Assembly: GCF_001660705.2 (NCBI RefSeq)
Contig: NZ_LYBV02000007.1
Span: 372,001 to 436,000 of the forward strand
DNA from: Saccharicrinis aurantiacus
Lineage (GTDB): Bacteria > Bacteroidota > Bacteroidia > Bacteroidales > Marinilabiliaceae
Length of the DNA: 64,000 nucleotides
Direction: 5' to 3'
Numbering within the stretch: position 1 is the first letter of the stretch; each line of letters begins with the position of its first letter. The notes under the pieces are model-generated. The model worked only from the letters and a program-made list of their open reading frames with translations, made no database searches and was not told the DNA's origin. Shown in pieces: positions 44,561 to 54,010 of the stretch. The position numbers and the translations under genes are program-made.

Positions 44561-44899
44561 TTATTTTAATTGATCTAAATCGTTTTCTCCTGTTACTTCG
44601 TGTGTTTTGCGAAGTAAGGTGAGCAAAAAAGCCACAATGCCAAAGCTAATTACTATGGCTGTTAATATTAAGGCCTGTGGTAATGGATCGGCTAAGCCCT
44701 GCTTGCTTGCTTCTGCTCCAATGTTTAAAAACGAAGGTTGTGCATCTGGCGTTAAGCCTGATGACATGAATATTAATAAGTTGGTGGCGTTTCCTAAAAA
44801 CAAAACCCCAAATATGATACGCACCATACTACGACGCAGAAGAAAGTATACTCCAACGGTATATAATACAGCTACTACAATTGCTAAAATTAATTCCAT
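44561..44899 (-). CDS. mnhC: Mrp Na+/H+ antiporter subunit C (NuoK-like)
   Basis: 112 aa, three transmembrane helices, NuoK fold. Signature [19 protein letters not shown] and [20 protein letters not shown]. It overlaps the B subunit by 10 bp and precedes D by 24 bp. It is a membrane subunit at the core of the antiporter, homologous to the K subunit of complex I. Confidence 0.93.
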   Translation of the reverse strand: MELILAIVVAVLYTVGVYFLLRRSMVRIIFGVLFLGNATNLLIFMSSGLTPDAQPSFLNIGAEASKQGLADPLPQALILTAIVISFGIVAFLLTLLRKTHEVTGENDLDQLK

Positions 44900-45315
44900 T
44901 TTCTGTCCTCCATTAATAAAAGAATAACCATAACCATTACGCCAATCACAGCTAAATACACGCCAATATCAAACAGTAATGGTGTGCTTAGATCGATAGT
45001 GCCCAATATGGGAATGTTTAATTTAAACCACTGAGCATGTAAAAAGCTTTCTCCAAATATTAAACCCAGTATTCCGCTCCCAAGTGCAAGTATTAAACCA
45101 ACTATTCGCAGAGGGGCTATCGTGCGCAATGTCTTTGATAAAAGTGGGAGGGAGTAAAAGGCAATTGTATAAATCACAATTCCTGCGCTGGCTAGTAAGC
45201 CGCCAATAAATCCTCCTCCAGGCGCATTGTGTCCGCGTAATAAAATAAACACGGATGCTACTAACATAATTGAGCGTATAAACTTAGCCGCTAATTGTAA
45301 TAATGTAGTATTCAT
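44890..45315 (-). CDS. mnhB: Mrp Na+/H+ antiporter subunit B
   Basis: 141 aa with four transmembrane helices. [19 protein letters not shown] is the diagnostic MnhB motif, followed by [21 protein letters not shown] single base separates it from the stop of the A subunit, and it overlaps C by 10 bp. It is part of the sodium/proton antiporter complex and is probably involved in the cation path. Confidence 0.93.
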   Translation of the reverse strand: MNTTLLQLAAKFIRSIMLVASVFILLRGHNAPGGGFIGGLLASAGIVIYTIAFYSLPLLSKTLRTIAPLRIVGLILALGSGILGLIFGESFLHAQWFKLNIPILGTIDLSTPLLFDIGVYLAVIGVMVMVILLLMEDRKWN

Positions 45316-45316
45316 A

Positions 45317-47608
45317 TTAATGTGTTTTTTTTATTTTTAATAATGAATAGATACCTAAGGAAGCCAATACTAATACAGTAATTTCACCCATTGTATCAAT
45401 GCCTCTAAAGTCTACTAGAATAACATTAACAATGTTTTTTCCATGCGCTATGCTTAATGAGAACTCTACGAAGAATGTTGATATTTTATTAGTACTTGGG
45501 TTGGTAGCCGACATAAAGGCAATAACTCCCATTGCAATACCAAAGGAACTGGCAATTAATAAATCACGAATTGCACCTTTGGCTTTCGTATATGTTACTA
45601 GTTTAGGTAATTTCGGCAGTACCAATACCATTAATATAACAGTGAGCGAGTCTACTAATATTTGTGTTACAGCTAAGTCAATTGCCCCGTAAAATAAATA
45701 AATGGCCGACATTGCGTAACCTACTCCTCCTGTTATGGTAATTACAGAAACGCGATGTAAAGATGCTGGTAATGATAAAAATGATAAGGCTACAATAATG
45801 ATACTAATAATGGCTAATGCCCAACTAATAGAATCGTACTGTATACTAAAGTCAGAGTGCCATGTTTGGCTAATGATATACCATAAAAAAGCAGCAGTAA
45901 ATATAAAAATAGTAGATAAATAATAGCGTTGGTATCCGTGTTGTACAAAATCAGCTATTTTTTTATTGATGCCAATAAAGCCATCGATGATCTTGAAAAA
46001 TTGATCTGAGAAATTAAAGACAAATACTTTATGGTATACCTTGGTGAAAAACGGAATAGTGCTTCTATGGTAAATGAATAGTATTGCCCCCATGGCTACT
46101 GTTGCTATACTTAATAGCAGTACGTGATTAAAGCCATGCCAGAGGTGTATTTCAAAGTCGAGATGATCTGGTTTTATAGCTGTAATGGCTGATTGTAAAT
46201 AAGGTTGTATGTATTTTTGAGGTAATAAGCCAAATATTAAACTTAGAGAGGCTAAAAAGAAAGGTCCAATAGCCATTGATATTCCAGCTCTGCTCGGTTC
46301 CTTGGGCCATTTATGTTCTTTCCTGAAGAATACCATGTGGGCAACATACAAAGAAATGAAAACCATAAATACATTTCCTAATACACTAAAGAAAGTCATG
46401 TATGGTGCTACTTCCGGAATCTGTAGTTTGGCCTCGTAAATCATTTCTTTACCTAAGAAACCAATTAAAGGAGGTAAGCCTGCCATCGAAAGTAATACTA
46501 ATACACCAACAATTGTAATCAAGGGCATTTTTGTCCATAAGTTTCCAAGTAGGCGTATGTCGCGTGTGCCAACTTTTTTATCGATAATACCTGCTAACAT
46601 AAACAAGGCACCTTTATATAACGAGTGCACCAATAAAAACATAAATGCAGCTTTAATCGATAAATCGGTATCAATACCAATAAGCATTACTAAAACTCCT
46701 AGAGAACTTATGGTTGTATAAGCAAATATCTTTTTTAAATCTGTTTGTACGCATGCAAAAAAAGCTCCCAATAGAAAGGTGATGCTACCAGAAATAGGTA
46801 AAACAGTTTGCCATAATTCGGTTGAGCTAAATATTGGCCCTACACGTAGTAATAAAAATACGCCTGCCTTTACCATTGTGGCCGAATGGAGATAAGCACT
46901 AACCGGAGTTGGTGCCGCCATGGCATTGGGTAACCAAAAATGAAACGGAAATTGCGCCGATTTTGTAAAAGCACCTAATAAAATAAGGATTAAGCCAGCA
47001 CTTGAATATTTGCCTGAAATTATTGTGTCAACATTGTTTATCCAATCCTGAATTTCGTATGAGCCTGCTTCTGCACCAATGATTATTACCCCTCCAAGAA
47101 TTGCTAATCCACCTATTCCTGTAATTAGTAATGCTTGTAAAGCTGATTTGCGAGAGTCTTCTTTATCGTGAAAAAAACTAATGAGTAAGAATGACGAAAT
47201 ACTCGTTAGTTCCCAAAATACAAATAGTAATATCATATTACCTGCACTTACCAACCCTAGCATAGCTGCCATAAAAACAATTAAGTAAGAGTAGAAGCGA
47301 GATTTGCCTTTATAGTTTTTCATATATCCATTGGCATAGGCAAATATATAAATGCCCATTCCTAATATAAGGTATATGAATAAGGAACTTAATCCATCAA
47401 TATAGAAATTGATATTTAACCCTAATTCTGGGAGCCAACTGTTTGACTCTACGATATTTCCTTTGTTGAGAACATCTAAAGAAATAAAACTAGCTAATAA
47501 AGTAGTCGGTATTAATGCGACAAGCCATCCTTGAATCTTTTCAGCTTTGGCAAAAAGAAAAGGAAGTAGGCTTGATAAAAATGTAATTAAAATTGCTGTT
47601 AATATCAT
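45317..47608 (-). CDS. mnhA: Mrp Na+/H+ antiporter subunit A
   Basis: 763 aa, about 20 transmembrane helices. The first ~500 residues are NuoL-like ([74 protein letters not shown]). The C-terminal part has the MrpA-specific module with [20 protein letters not shown] and [20 protein letters not shown]. It is the first gene of a tight operon A-B-C-D-E-F-G. The complex exports Na+ using the proton gradient (or the reverse), suiting a marine cell that uses both ions. Its position between two glycan loci is probably incidental. Confidence 0.94.
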   Translation of the reverse strand: MILTAILITFLSSLLPFLFAKAEKIQGWLVALIPTTLLASFISLDVLNKGNIVESNSWLPELGLNINFYIDGLSSLFIYLILGMGIYIFAYANGYMKNYKGKSRFYSYLIVFMAAMLGLVSAGNMILLFVFWELTSISSFLLISFFHDKEDSRKSALQALLITGIGGLAILGGVIIIGAEAGSYEIQDWINNVDTIISGKYSSAGLILILLGAFTKSAQFPFHFWLPNAMAAPTPVSAYLHSATMVKAGVFLLLRVGPIFSSTELWQTVLPISGSITFLLGAFFACVQTDLKKIFAYTTISSLGVLVMLIGIDTDLSIKAAFMFLLVHSLYKGALFMLAGIIDKKVGTRDIRLLGNLWTKMPLITIVGVLVLLSMAGLPPLIGFLGKEMIYEAKLQIPEVAPYMTFFSVLGNVFMVFISLYVAHMVFFRKEHKWPKEPSRAGISMAIGPFFLASLSLIFGLLPQKYIQPYLQSAITAIKPDHLDFEIHLWHGFNHVLLLSIATVAMGAILFIYHRSTIPFFTKVYHKVFVFNFSDQFFKIIDGFIGINKKIADFVQHGYQRYYLSTIFIFTAAFLWYIISQTWHSDFSIQYDSISWALAIISIIIVALSFLSLPASLHRVSVITITGGVGYAMSAIYLFYGAIDLAVTQILVDSLTVILMVLVLPKLPKLVTYTKAKGAIRDLLIASSFGIAMGVIAFMSATNPSTNKISTFFVEFSLSIAHGKNIVNVILVDFRGIDTMGEITVLVLASLGIYSLLKIKKTH

Positions 47609-47840
47609 TAATAAAATATATTGCTTGTACTTAAAGTCGTTTAATAAAAATTGTATAGTTAGATATGTACGAAGTAATATACTTTATACCTAACTTTTTA
47701 CACAACATTTCTCTTAATTAAACTTGGTAATTTGCAGATATCAGATTAACAATAATAGTACCACGAATTGTCATTTTTACTGTTCAGAATCAGATTTTAC
47801 CAAATAGAGCTTGTGTGTGCATATAATCAGTGAGTTGGCA

Positions 47841-47866
47841 TGCTGTATGTTGTATAGCATACAGCA
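47841..47866 (-). terminator. Hairpin downstream of the AraC-type gene
   Basis: Perfect 9-bp arms TGCTGTATG (47841-47849) and CATACAGCA (47858-47866) with an 8-nt loop, 34 bp past the regulator's stop on the minus strand. There is no T-tract. The rest of 47609-47899 shows no other feature. Confidence 0.5.
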
Positions 47867-47899
47867 GAGGTTCGACTTATTTGTTAGAAGTAACTCAAT

Positions 47900-48778
47900 T
47901 TATAACACACTCTTAGTCCCTGTAAAGTTCTTTCTAAAATCACTAGGAGTAACACCTTGTTTTTTCTTAAAGAATCTGTTAAAATTTGAGATGTTGTTGA
48001 ATCCACATTCAAAACAAATTTCCGATACACTTTTGTTTGATTCAATAAGCCAACGGGTTGCATAACCTAATCTTATTTCATTAACAAAGTCGATGAATGA
48101 TTTACCCGTGCGTTGCTTTATCAATCTGCTAAATGCAACAACTGACATGTTTACCAGATTAGCAGCATCTTCTACTTTTAGCTTTTGCTCATAATTTTCT
48201 TTTACAAATTTGTAAACCTTTTCGATTCTCTCGCTATTATGAAAGTCATTTTTATGTTGAAACGACATGTTGGTAAGCATCTGCTGATCTCTTGAAATAG
48301 CTAGATCATACAATAATGATTGGAAGCTTAAGAAATTATCGAATCCTCTTTTGTCGCTTAATTCTAATAATTTAGGCTCAATTGCTTTTATTGTTTCTTT
48401 CGAAAATTTTATTCCTCTGTTGGCATTGCTCAATAGTTCTCGTAGTGGTTTAAGCAAGTTTCTGTTCAAATATTCATCATTAAATAAATTCCGAGGAAAT
48501 TGAATGGTAATTTCATGTAATGGTTTTTTTCCAGTGTTTTTATAATTTTCCCAACCATGGTATAGGTTTGGGCCTACCATAACAAGTTCAACATCCTCAA
48601 TTTCTCCAATATGATCGCCTACCGTACGTCTTGCTCCAGAAGCATTGCTAATATAGTTGATCTCAAATTCTGGGTGAAAATGAATTGGAAAAGTAAATGC
48701 ATTTCTATGTCTGTCAAATATTAAAAAACAGTCGTTTTCCTTTAGGGGAGTAATTTCACGGTGTACCTGATTATTCAT
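47900..48778 (-). CDS. AraC-family transcriptional regulator with cupin sensor
   Basis: 292 aa from ATG 48778 (MNNQVHREITP), preferred because the 15 upstream residues allowed by an earlier ATG at 48823 are hydrophobic and not part of the cupin. The N-terminal half is a cupin-like ligand domain (FTFPIHFHPEFEINYISNAS, PNLYHGWENYK). The C-terminal ~100 residues hold two helix-turn-helix units (VEDAANLVNMSVVAFSRLIK, VSEICFECGFNNISNFNRFF). It is divergent from the mannan SusC gene 371 bp away, so it probably activates that locus in response to a mannan-derived sugar. That target is inferred from position only. Confidence 0.88.
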   Translation of the reverse strand: MNNQVHREITPLKENDCFLIFDRHRNAFTFPIHFHPEFEINYISNASGARRTVGDHIGEIEDVELVMVGPNLYHGWENYKNTGKKPLHEITIQFPRNLFNDEYLNRNLLKPLRELLSNANRGIKFSKETIKAIEPKLLELSDKRGFDNFLSFQSLLYDLAISRDQQMLTNMSFQHKNDFHNSERIEKVYKFVKENYEQKLKVEDAANLVNMSVVAFSRLIKQRTGKSFIDFVNEIRLGYATRWLIESNKSVSEICFECGFNNISNFNRFFKKKQGVTPSDFRKNFTGTKSVL

Positions 48779-49049
48779 ACTGAGAAGTTTAATAATACTA
48801 CAATGTTGATATAATAGTATCAATACTATAATGCAAAAGTATATTAAAATAATGAAAATTAATACTGATAATGTTAGTTTATATTAATTTTAGGATGACT
48901 CGATATCATATTTTGTTGCGTTGAAATGCGGTAAGGTACCAGAAAAGCAATGTATTGGGTTTTGATTGTTTTGTTTTCTTGATAATTTATATCATGTTGC
49001 ACGATTTTTAATGTTTGTATAATAGTATAGGTATGTGATAAAAAACTAC

Positions 49050-49080
49050 TTGTTAAGGGAGCTTTCCACTACTAGATTTG
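49050..49080 (+). promoter_or_regulatory. Promoter of the mannan locus
   Basis: TTG at 49050-49052 and TAGATTTG at 49073-49080, spaced 20 bp, fit the Bacteroidota consensus, with the ATG 69 bp further on. The rest of the gap between the divergent AraC gene and SusC (48779-49149) is AT-rich. The inverted stretches ACTATTATACAAACATT and AATGTTTGTATAATAGT cannot be told apart on one strand, so no operator is claimed. Confidence 0.6.
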
Positions 49081-49149
49081 TATCATGATTTATTTCCGGA
49101 AATCAGAATGTAAAAAAAGTTATTATTTAAACCTTTGATAAATAGTTTT

Positions 49150-52100
49150 ATGAAAAGTAATCTGCGATTATTTTTAATGCTGTTTCTATTTTCAACCTAC
49201 TGGGTTGTAAATGCGCAACAGCGGACAATTAGCGGTACAGTTACAAGTTCTACAGGAGAAACTCTGCCAGGAGTATCTATTGTTATTGATGGGACTGCTA
49301 ATGGTACAATTACCGACTTTGATGGTAATTATCAACTTCAAGTAGCATCAGATCAGGATGTGCTTGTTTATTCTTTTATTGGGTTCGATGCTCAAAAAAT
49401 TAGTGTCTCAGGACAGAGTACGATTAATGTAGTGTTGTTAAGTTCGGTTCAGGATATTGATGAAGTAGTTGTGGTTGGTTATGGTTCTTTAAAAAAGAGT
49501 GATTTAACAGGAGCTGTAACTAAAGTTGATGGCGATGATCTTAAGGGGCCTTCTACTCCTGATGCTGTTCAGGCACTACAAGGAAAAGTTGCGGGTGTTA
49601 ATATTACACCTACTTCGGGTGAACCTGGCGCTGGTATGAAAATCAACATTCGAGGAACAGGTTCGTGGAGTAACTCATCACCACTATACGTTGTGGATGG
49701 TTTTCCTATGGGAGACTTAAGTAGTGTTGACCCTGCAAATATTGCAAGTATTGAAATTCTAAAAGATGCATCGGCCACTGCTATTTATGGCTCTAGGGGA
49801 GCCAATGGTGTTGTTTTGGTTTCTACCAAGAAAGGTTCTTCAGGCAAAACGGTATTTGAAGTTTCTGCATATGGAGGTGCACAATGGGCTTCCAATACTA
49901 TTGATATGGTATCGGCTTCAGATTTTGCAATGTTAAGAAAAGAGGCTTATGCCAATGATGGAAAAGATATTGCGGCTGATGAGCTTCGTATTTTAGATTA
50001 TGCTATTTCTAATAATAGTAAGGGAACCGATTGGCAAGATGAAATGTTTCGTATTGCACCAATTCAGAATTATTCTATTTCAGCTCGCGGAGGTAGTGAA
50101 AATCATAAATACAATATTGGTGCTACCTATTTTAACCAAGAGGGTATTATCAAAAATAGTGGCATGCAAAAGTTTTATGCTTATATGAATAACCAGTATA
50201 AGTTTTCACCTAAGGTAACTCTTGATGCTAACGTATCTTACTCAACCTACAAAAAGAATAATCATAATAATGATGATTTCTCAGGAGCATTACCAGTAGG
50301 TATTCGTATGGACCCTTTGACACCGGCTTGGGATGATTTCACCAACAATTATGGTGCACGCTTTATGGGTGGAGTTGTTGTAACGAACCCTGCTCGTGCT
50401 ATAGATGCTTCCAAAGATCAAACGCAAGGCGATCACCGTGTAATTTCAAACTTTACTTTAAATATTGATGATGTTTTTGTTGAAGGATTAAGTTTTAGAA
50501 CAATGGGAGCAGCTCAATTGGCATTCTATAATTCTAAAAATTATTACGAAGAATATTATATAGCTGTTGATCAGCGAAACGATTTGAGTTCGCTTTATGA
50601 ACAGCGTGGTCAGAATATCGATCTTACATGGAATGGATATTTCAATTACGTAAAGCAAATAGAAAAGCATAGTATTAATGCAACGCTTGGTTCGGAGATT
50701 CAGCAGTTTAGTTCAAGTGATATTTCGGGTACGCGTTTCGATATTCCAGGAGTTTCAGAGCTAATGTACTTTGATCAATCAAAGGATCCGTCTTCATTCT
50801 CTTTAAATGGAAGTGGTTCAATGAATCGCATCATGTCATATTTTGCAAGAGCAAATTACTCTTTTGATAATAAATACTTGTTAACAGCTACAATTAGAGC
50901 CGATGGTTCTTCTAAATTTCATGAGGACAACAGGTGGGGGTATTTTCCTTCGTTCTCTGCGGGTTGGAATATTAAGCAAGAAAGTTTTATGCAAGATGTT
51001 GAAACCTTATCTCGTTTAAAATTTAGAGGTGGATGGGGACAAGTTGGTAATGCCAATGCTGTTGAACCTTGGGGTTACTTATCATTAATGGATATTGGTT
51101 ATACTTATGTAATAGGAGGCTCGCCTGCTGAAGGTGCAAAGGCTGCCATCTTAAGTAATGAGGATTTACGTTGGGAAGTTTCTGAGCAACTAAATGTTGG
51201 ATTAGACATTGGTTTGTTTGACCAGAAACTGGATATCACACTAGATTGGTTTGATAGAAAAACAAACGATATGCAAATCAGTCGTCCAATCCCATTTTAC
51301 GTAGGTGCAGGTCGTCCAGTGGTTAATGCTGCCTCAATGAAGAATTCAGGTTTTGAATTTGCAGTTGGTTGGAGTGAAAATAAAGGAGATTTCTCATACG
51401 GCATTAGTGTTAATGGCGCATTTGTAAAGCAAGAAATCACAGATATGGCCGGCGGTGAAGCAATTTCTGGTGGTCGTTTAAACGGATGGGCAGGGAATGC
51501 AGAGTTCACAACCCGTACAGAAACAGGTTACGAAATAGGTTATTTCTATGGGTTAGAAACAGATGGTATTTTCACTTCTCAGGAAGAAGTTGATGCTCAT
51601 GTTGGTCCTGAAGGAACCCTAATACAGCCAAATGCTCAAGTCGGCGATGTGAAATTTTTAGATAAAAATGGCGATGGAGTAATTGATGGTGAAGATAGAA
51701 ACTACCTAGGTAGTGCGGCTCCTGATTTCTCAGGAGGATTAAATCTTGATTTTGCTTATAAGGGGCTCGATTTTAAAGCTTCATTTGTGGGTGTATTCGG
51801 CAACGAAATTGTTAACGGTATCAATTACTGGATTAACTCGTCAGGTGTACTTTCTAATTACCGTACGGATAGATTAGATCGATGGTCTTCTGATAATCCG
51901 AATGGAACAGAGCCAAGAATGACCGTTGCTGATGCCAATCAGAATAACCGTTTTTCTGATCGTTATGTTGAGGATGGTTCTTATGTACGTCTTCGAAATG
52001 TACAACTAGGGTACACTTTACCTAAATCATTTGTGGAGTCTATCAAATTATCGAAAGTAAGACTATATGTATCGTGTGATAACTTACTAACATTCACAAA

Positions 52101-52221
52101 GTATTCAAGTTGGACTCCAGAGGTGGGTAATCTAAACGGAGCAAACTTAGCACCAGGAGTAGATTATGCTACATATCCAACACCCGTTATTTTAACCGGA
52201 GGTATCAATGTTAATTTTTAA
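49150..52221 (+). CDS. SusC-family TonB-dependent outer membrane transporter (mannan locus)
   Basis: 1023 aa from ATG 49150; an in-frame TTG five codons earlier is rejected because ATG begins a normal signal peptide (MKSNLRLFLMLFLFSTYWVV, cleaved near NAQQ). A carboxypeptidase-like domain (GTVTSSTGETLPGVSIVIDG), a TonB-box-like EVVVVGYGSLKKSDLTGAV, a plug (ALQGKVAGVNITPTSGEPGA, YVVDGFPMGDLSSVD, YGSRGANGVVLVSTKKG) and a barrel ending GGINVNF. No STN domain. Clearly distinct from the two galactan-locus transporters. The downstream enzymes indicate beta-mannan oligosaccharides as cargo. Confidence 0.93.
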   Translation: MKSNLRLFLMLFLFSTYWVVNAQQRTISGTVTSSTGETLPGVSIVIDGTANGTITDFDGNYQLQVASDQDVLVYSFIGFDAQKISVSGQSTINVVLLSSVQDIDEVVVVGYGSLKKSDLTGAVTKVDGDDLKGPSTPDAVQALQGKVAGVNITPTSGEPGAGMKINIRGTGSWSNSSPLYVVDGFPMGDLSSVDPANIASIEILKDASATAIYGSRGANGVVLVSTKKGSSGKTVFEVSAYGGAQWASNTIDMVSASDFAMLRKEAYANDGKDIAADELRILDYAISNNSKGTDWQDEMFRIAPIQNYSISARGGSENHKYNIGATYFNQEGIIKNSGMQKFYAYMNNQYKFSPKVTLDANVSYSTYKKNNHNNDDFSGALPVGIRMDPLTPAWDDFTNNYGARFMGGVVVTNPARAIDASKDQTQGDHRVISNFTLNIDDVFVEGLSFRTMGAAQLAFYNSKNYYEEYYIAVDQRNDLSSLYEQRGQNIDLTWNGYFNYVKQIEKHSINATLGSEIQQFSSSDISGTRFDIPGVSELMYFDQSKDPSSFSLNGSGSMNRIMSYFARANYSFDNKYLLTATIRADGSSKFHEDNRWGYFPSFSAGWNIKQESFMQDVETLSRLKFRGGWGQVGNANAVEPWGYLSLMDIGYTYVIGGSPAEGAKAAILSNEDLRWEVSEQLNVGLDIGLFDQKLDITLDWFDRKTNDMQISRPIPFYVGAGRPVVNAASMKNSGFEFAVGWSENKGDFSYGISVNGAFVKQEITDMAGGEAISGGRLNGWAGNAEFTTRTETGYEIGYFYGLETDGIFTSQEEVDAHVGPEGTLIQPNAQVGDVKFLDKNGDGVIDGEDRNYLGSAAPDFSGGLNLDFAYKGLDFKASFVGVFGNEIVNGINYWINSSGVLSNYRTDRLDRWSSDNPNGTEPRMTVADANQNNRFSDRYVEDGSYVRLRNVQLGYTLPKSFVESIKLSKVRLYVSCDNLLTFTKYSSWTPEVGNLNGANLAPGVDYATYPTPVILTGGINVNF

Positions 52222-52232
52222 TTTAAACTAAG

Positions 52233-53891
52233 ATGAAGAAATTATTATACATAATTGCAATAACAATGGCAGGTCTCTTCACTGGTTGCTCCGACTTCCT
52301 TGATGTAGATCCAATTGCTAGAGAAACGGAAGAAAATTTCTTTCAAACTCCAGATAATGCAATTTTAGCCATAAATGGTATATATGATGTTATTGGCCAA
52401 TCGGAAGGCGCTGGGCCTGATGGACAATGGTTAACACATAACTACGAGTTCTTTTTTGGAGATTTATTAGCAGATGATGCTGAAAAAGGTTCCAAAGAGG
52501 CCGATTTAGAGCCCATACAGCAGTTGGTAGAATGGCGCGCAAGCACAGCCAATAGTGTAATCGAATCTGTATGGATTAAGTGTTTTGATGGTGTCTATCG
52601 TGCAAATATTGCATTAAAGTGGTTGCCAGAAAGTGCTTTAGATACAGAGCTGAAAGAGCGTTTAATAGGAGAAGCTTATTTCCTAAAAGGATATTTTTAT
52701 TTTTATATGGTACGCGTTTTTGGAGGTGTTCCTTTGTTTGATGCTCCTATTAGTGAGGCTGATTTTGGGAATGTGCCTAGAGCATCTTATCACGAGACTT
52801 TTGAATATGCAGCTAACCTATTTAAAGAAGCAGCAGCGCGTTTGCCTTTAAAGTCGGAGTATGGTGATGACAATATGGGACGTGCTACAAAAGGTGCAGC
52901 GCAAGGTTATTTAGCACGTTTGTATGCTTACCAATTAGGTATGGATGCTGAGGCTTCGGTTACTCCTCAAATGGTGTATGATCTAACAGGTGAGATTATT
53001 GCATCAGGACAATATTCTTTGTTAAATAACTATGCACAACTATTTGAAATCATTGGAGAAAATGCGAGCGAGTCAATTTTTGAATTGCAGATGCTTGAAG
53101 GAAATACTGAAAATGCTCCGCAGAAAACAGGTACTAATTTAAACCAGTTTACTGGCAATAGAGGTGATTGGGGATGGGGATTCCAAAATCCAACTGAAGA
53201 TTTAGTAGCGGCCTTTGAGGATCAAGATCCGCGTTTGAGCAGTACTGTTTATGGAGGAGACTATAATGGTGGAGTAGTGCAAGGTGTTGCTTATACTTAT
53301 AAGTTAGATGAACAGATGACTCCTTACTTAAATAGAAAAACAGCAATGGCTGATTCAGAAAAGCCCGCCATCACAAAAAGTAGTCCTTATAATATTCGTA
53401 AAATGCGTTATGCTGAGATTTTGTTTTTGCATGCAGAAATGGCCATTGAGCTTGGGATGTATGGCGAAGCCGAAGATATTATTGAATCAATTAGAGCGCG
53501 AGCCAGAACAAGTACACTTGCAAGAGGACATGCCGAAGGTAGTTTAACTTATCCTTCTTCGGGCTGGGGTGGGAATCTTCCTTTCCTTGGAGTACCAAAT
53601 GATAGAGATGCAGCAATGGATTTATTATTGGCACAAAAGCGTGTTGAAATGGCAAACGAGTCATTACGTTTTTGGGATTTAGTACGTCATAATAAATATT
53701 TAAATATGCTTGATCATAAGCAAGCTACATTTAAAAATACTGAGGGAGATTTACGATACGAAAATGTAAATCTTAAAAGCAACTGTGAGAGTAAGACCAT
53801 AAGTGGATCAAATGGTGTTAAGGTACCATTAATGCCAATTCCAGAATCAGAAGTAAATGATTGGGGTTTAGCTCAAAATCCGGGATACTAA
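52233..53891 (+). CDS. SusD/RagB-family mannan-binding lipoprotein
   Basis: 552 aa. Lipobox GLFTGC (Cys19), then SDFLDVDPIARETEENFF, the normal SusD entry. Helical core: CFDGVYRANIALKWLPE, GEAYFLKGYFYFYMVRVFGG, GRATKGAAQGYLARLYAYQL. The C-terminal half has RKMRYAEILFLHAEMAIELG and KRVEMANESLRFWDLVRHNK. It starts 11 bp after the SusC stop. It pairs with that SusC to capture mannan chains at the surface. Confidence 0.93.
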   Translation: MKKLLYIIAITMAGLFTGCSDFLDVDPIARETEENFFQTPDNAILAINGIYDVIGQSEGAGPDGQWLTHNYEFFFGDLLADDAEKGSKEADLEPIQQLVEWRASTANSVIESVWIKCFDGVYRANIALKWLPESALDTELKERLIGEAYFLKGYFYFYMVRVFGGVPLFDAPISEADFGNVPRASYHETFEYAANLFKEAAARLPLKSEYGDDNMGRATKGAAQGYLARLYAYQLGMDAEASVTPQMVYDLTGEIIASGQYSLLNNYAQLFEIIGENASESIFELQMLEGNTENAPQKTGTNLNQFTGNRGDWGWGFQNPTEDLVAAFEDQDPRLSSTVYGGDYNGGVVQGVAYTYKLDEQMTPYLNRKTAMADSEKPAITKSSPYNIRKMRYAEILFLHAEMAIELGMYGEAEDIIESIRARARTSTLARGHAEGSLTYPSSGWGGNLPFLGVPNDRDAAMDLLLAQKRVEMANESLRFWDLVRHNKYLNMLDHKQATFKNTEGDLRYENVNLKSNCESKTISGSNGVKVPLMPIPESEVNDWGLAQNPGY

Positions 53892-54010
53892 TAGGAGGTA
53901 TATATTTTAGAATGCAATGCATATTGTATAAATCATCATGATAAAGTTAAGAGCGCAAGTCTTAATGTTTTGCAGCTTTCAACTAGCATCTTGATACTAA
54001 ATTAAAACAA

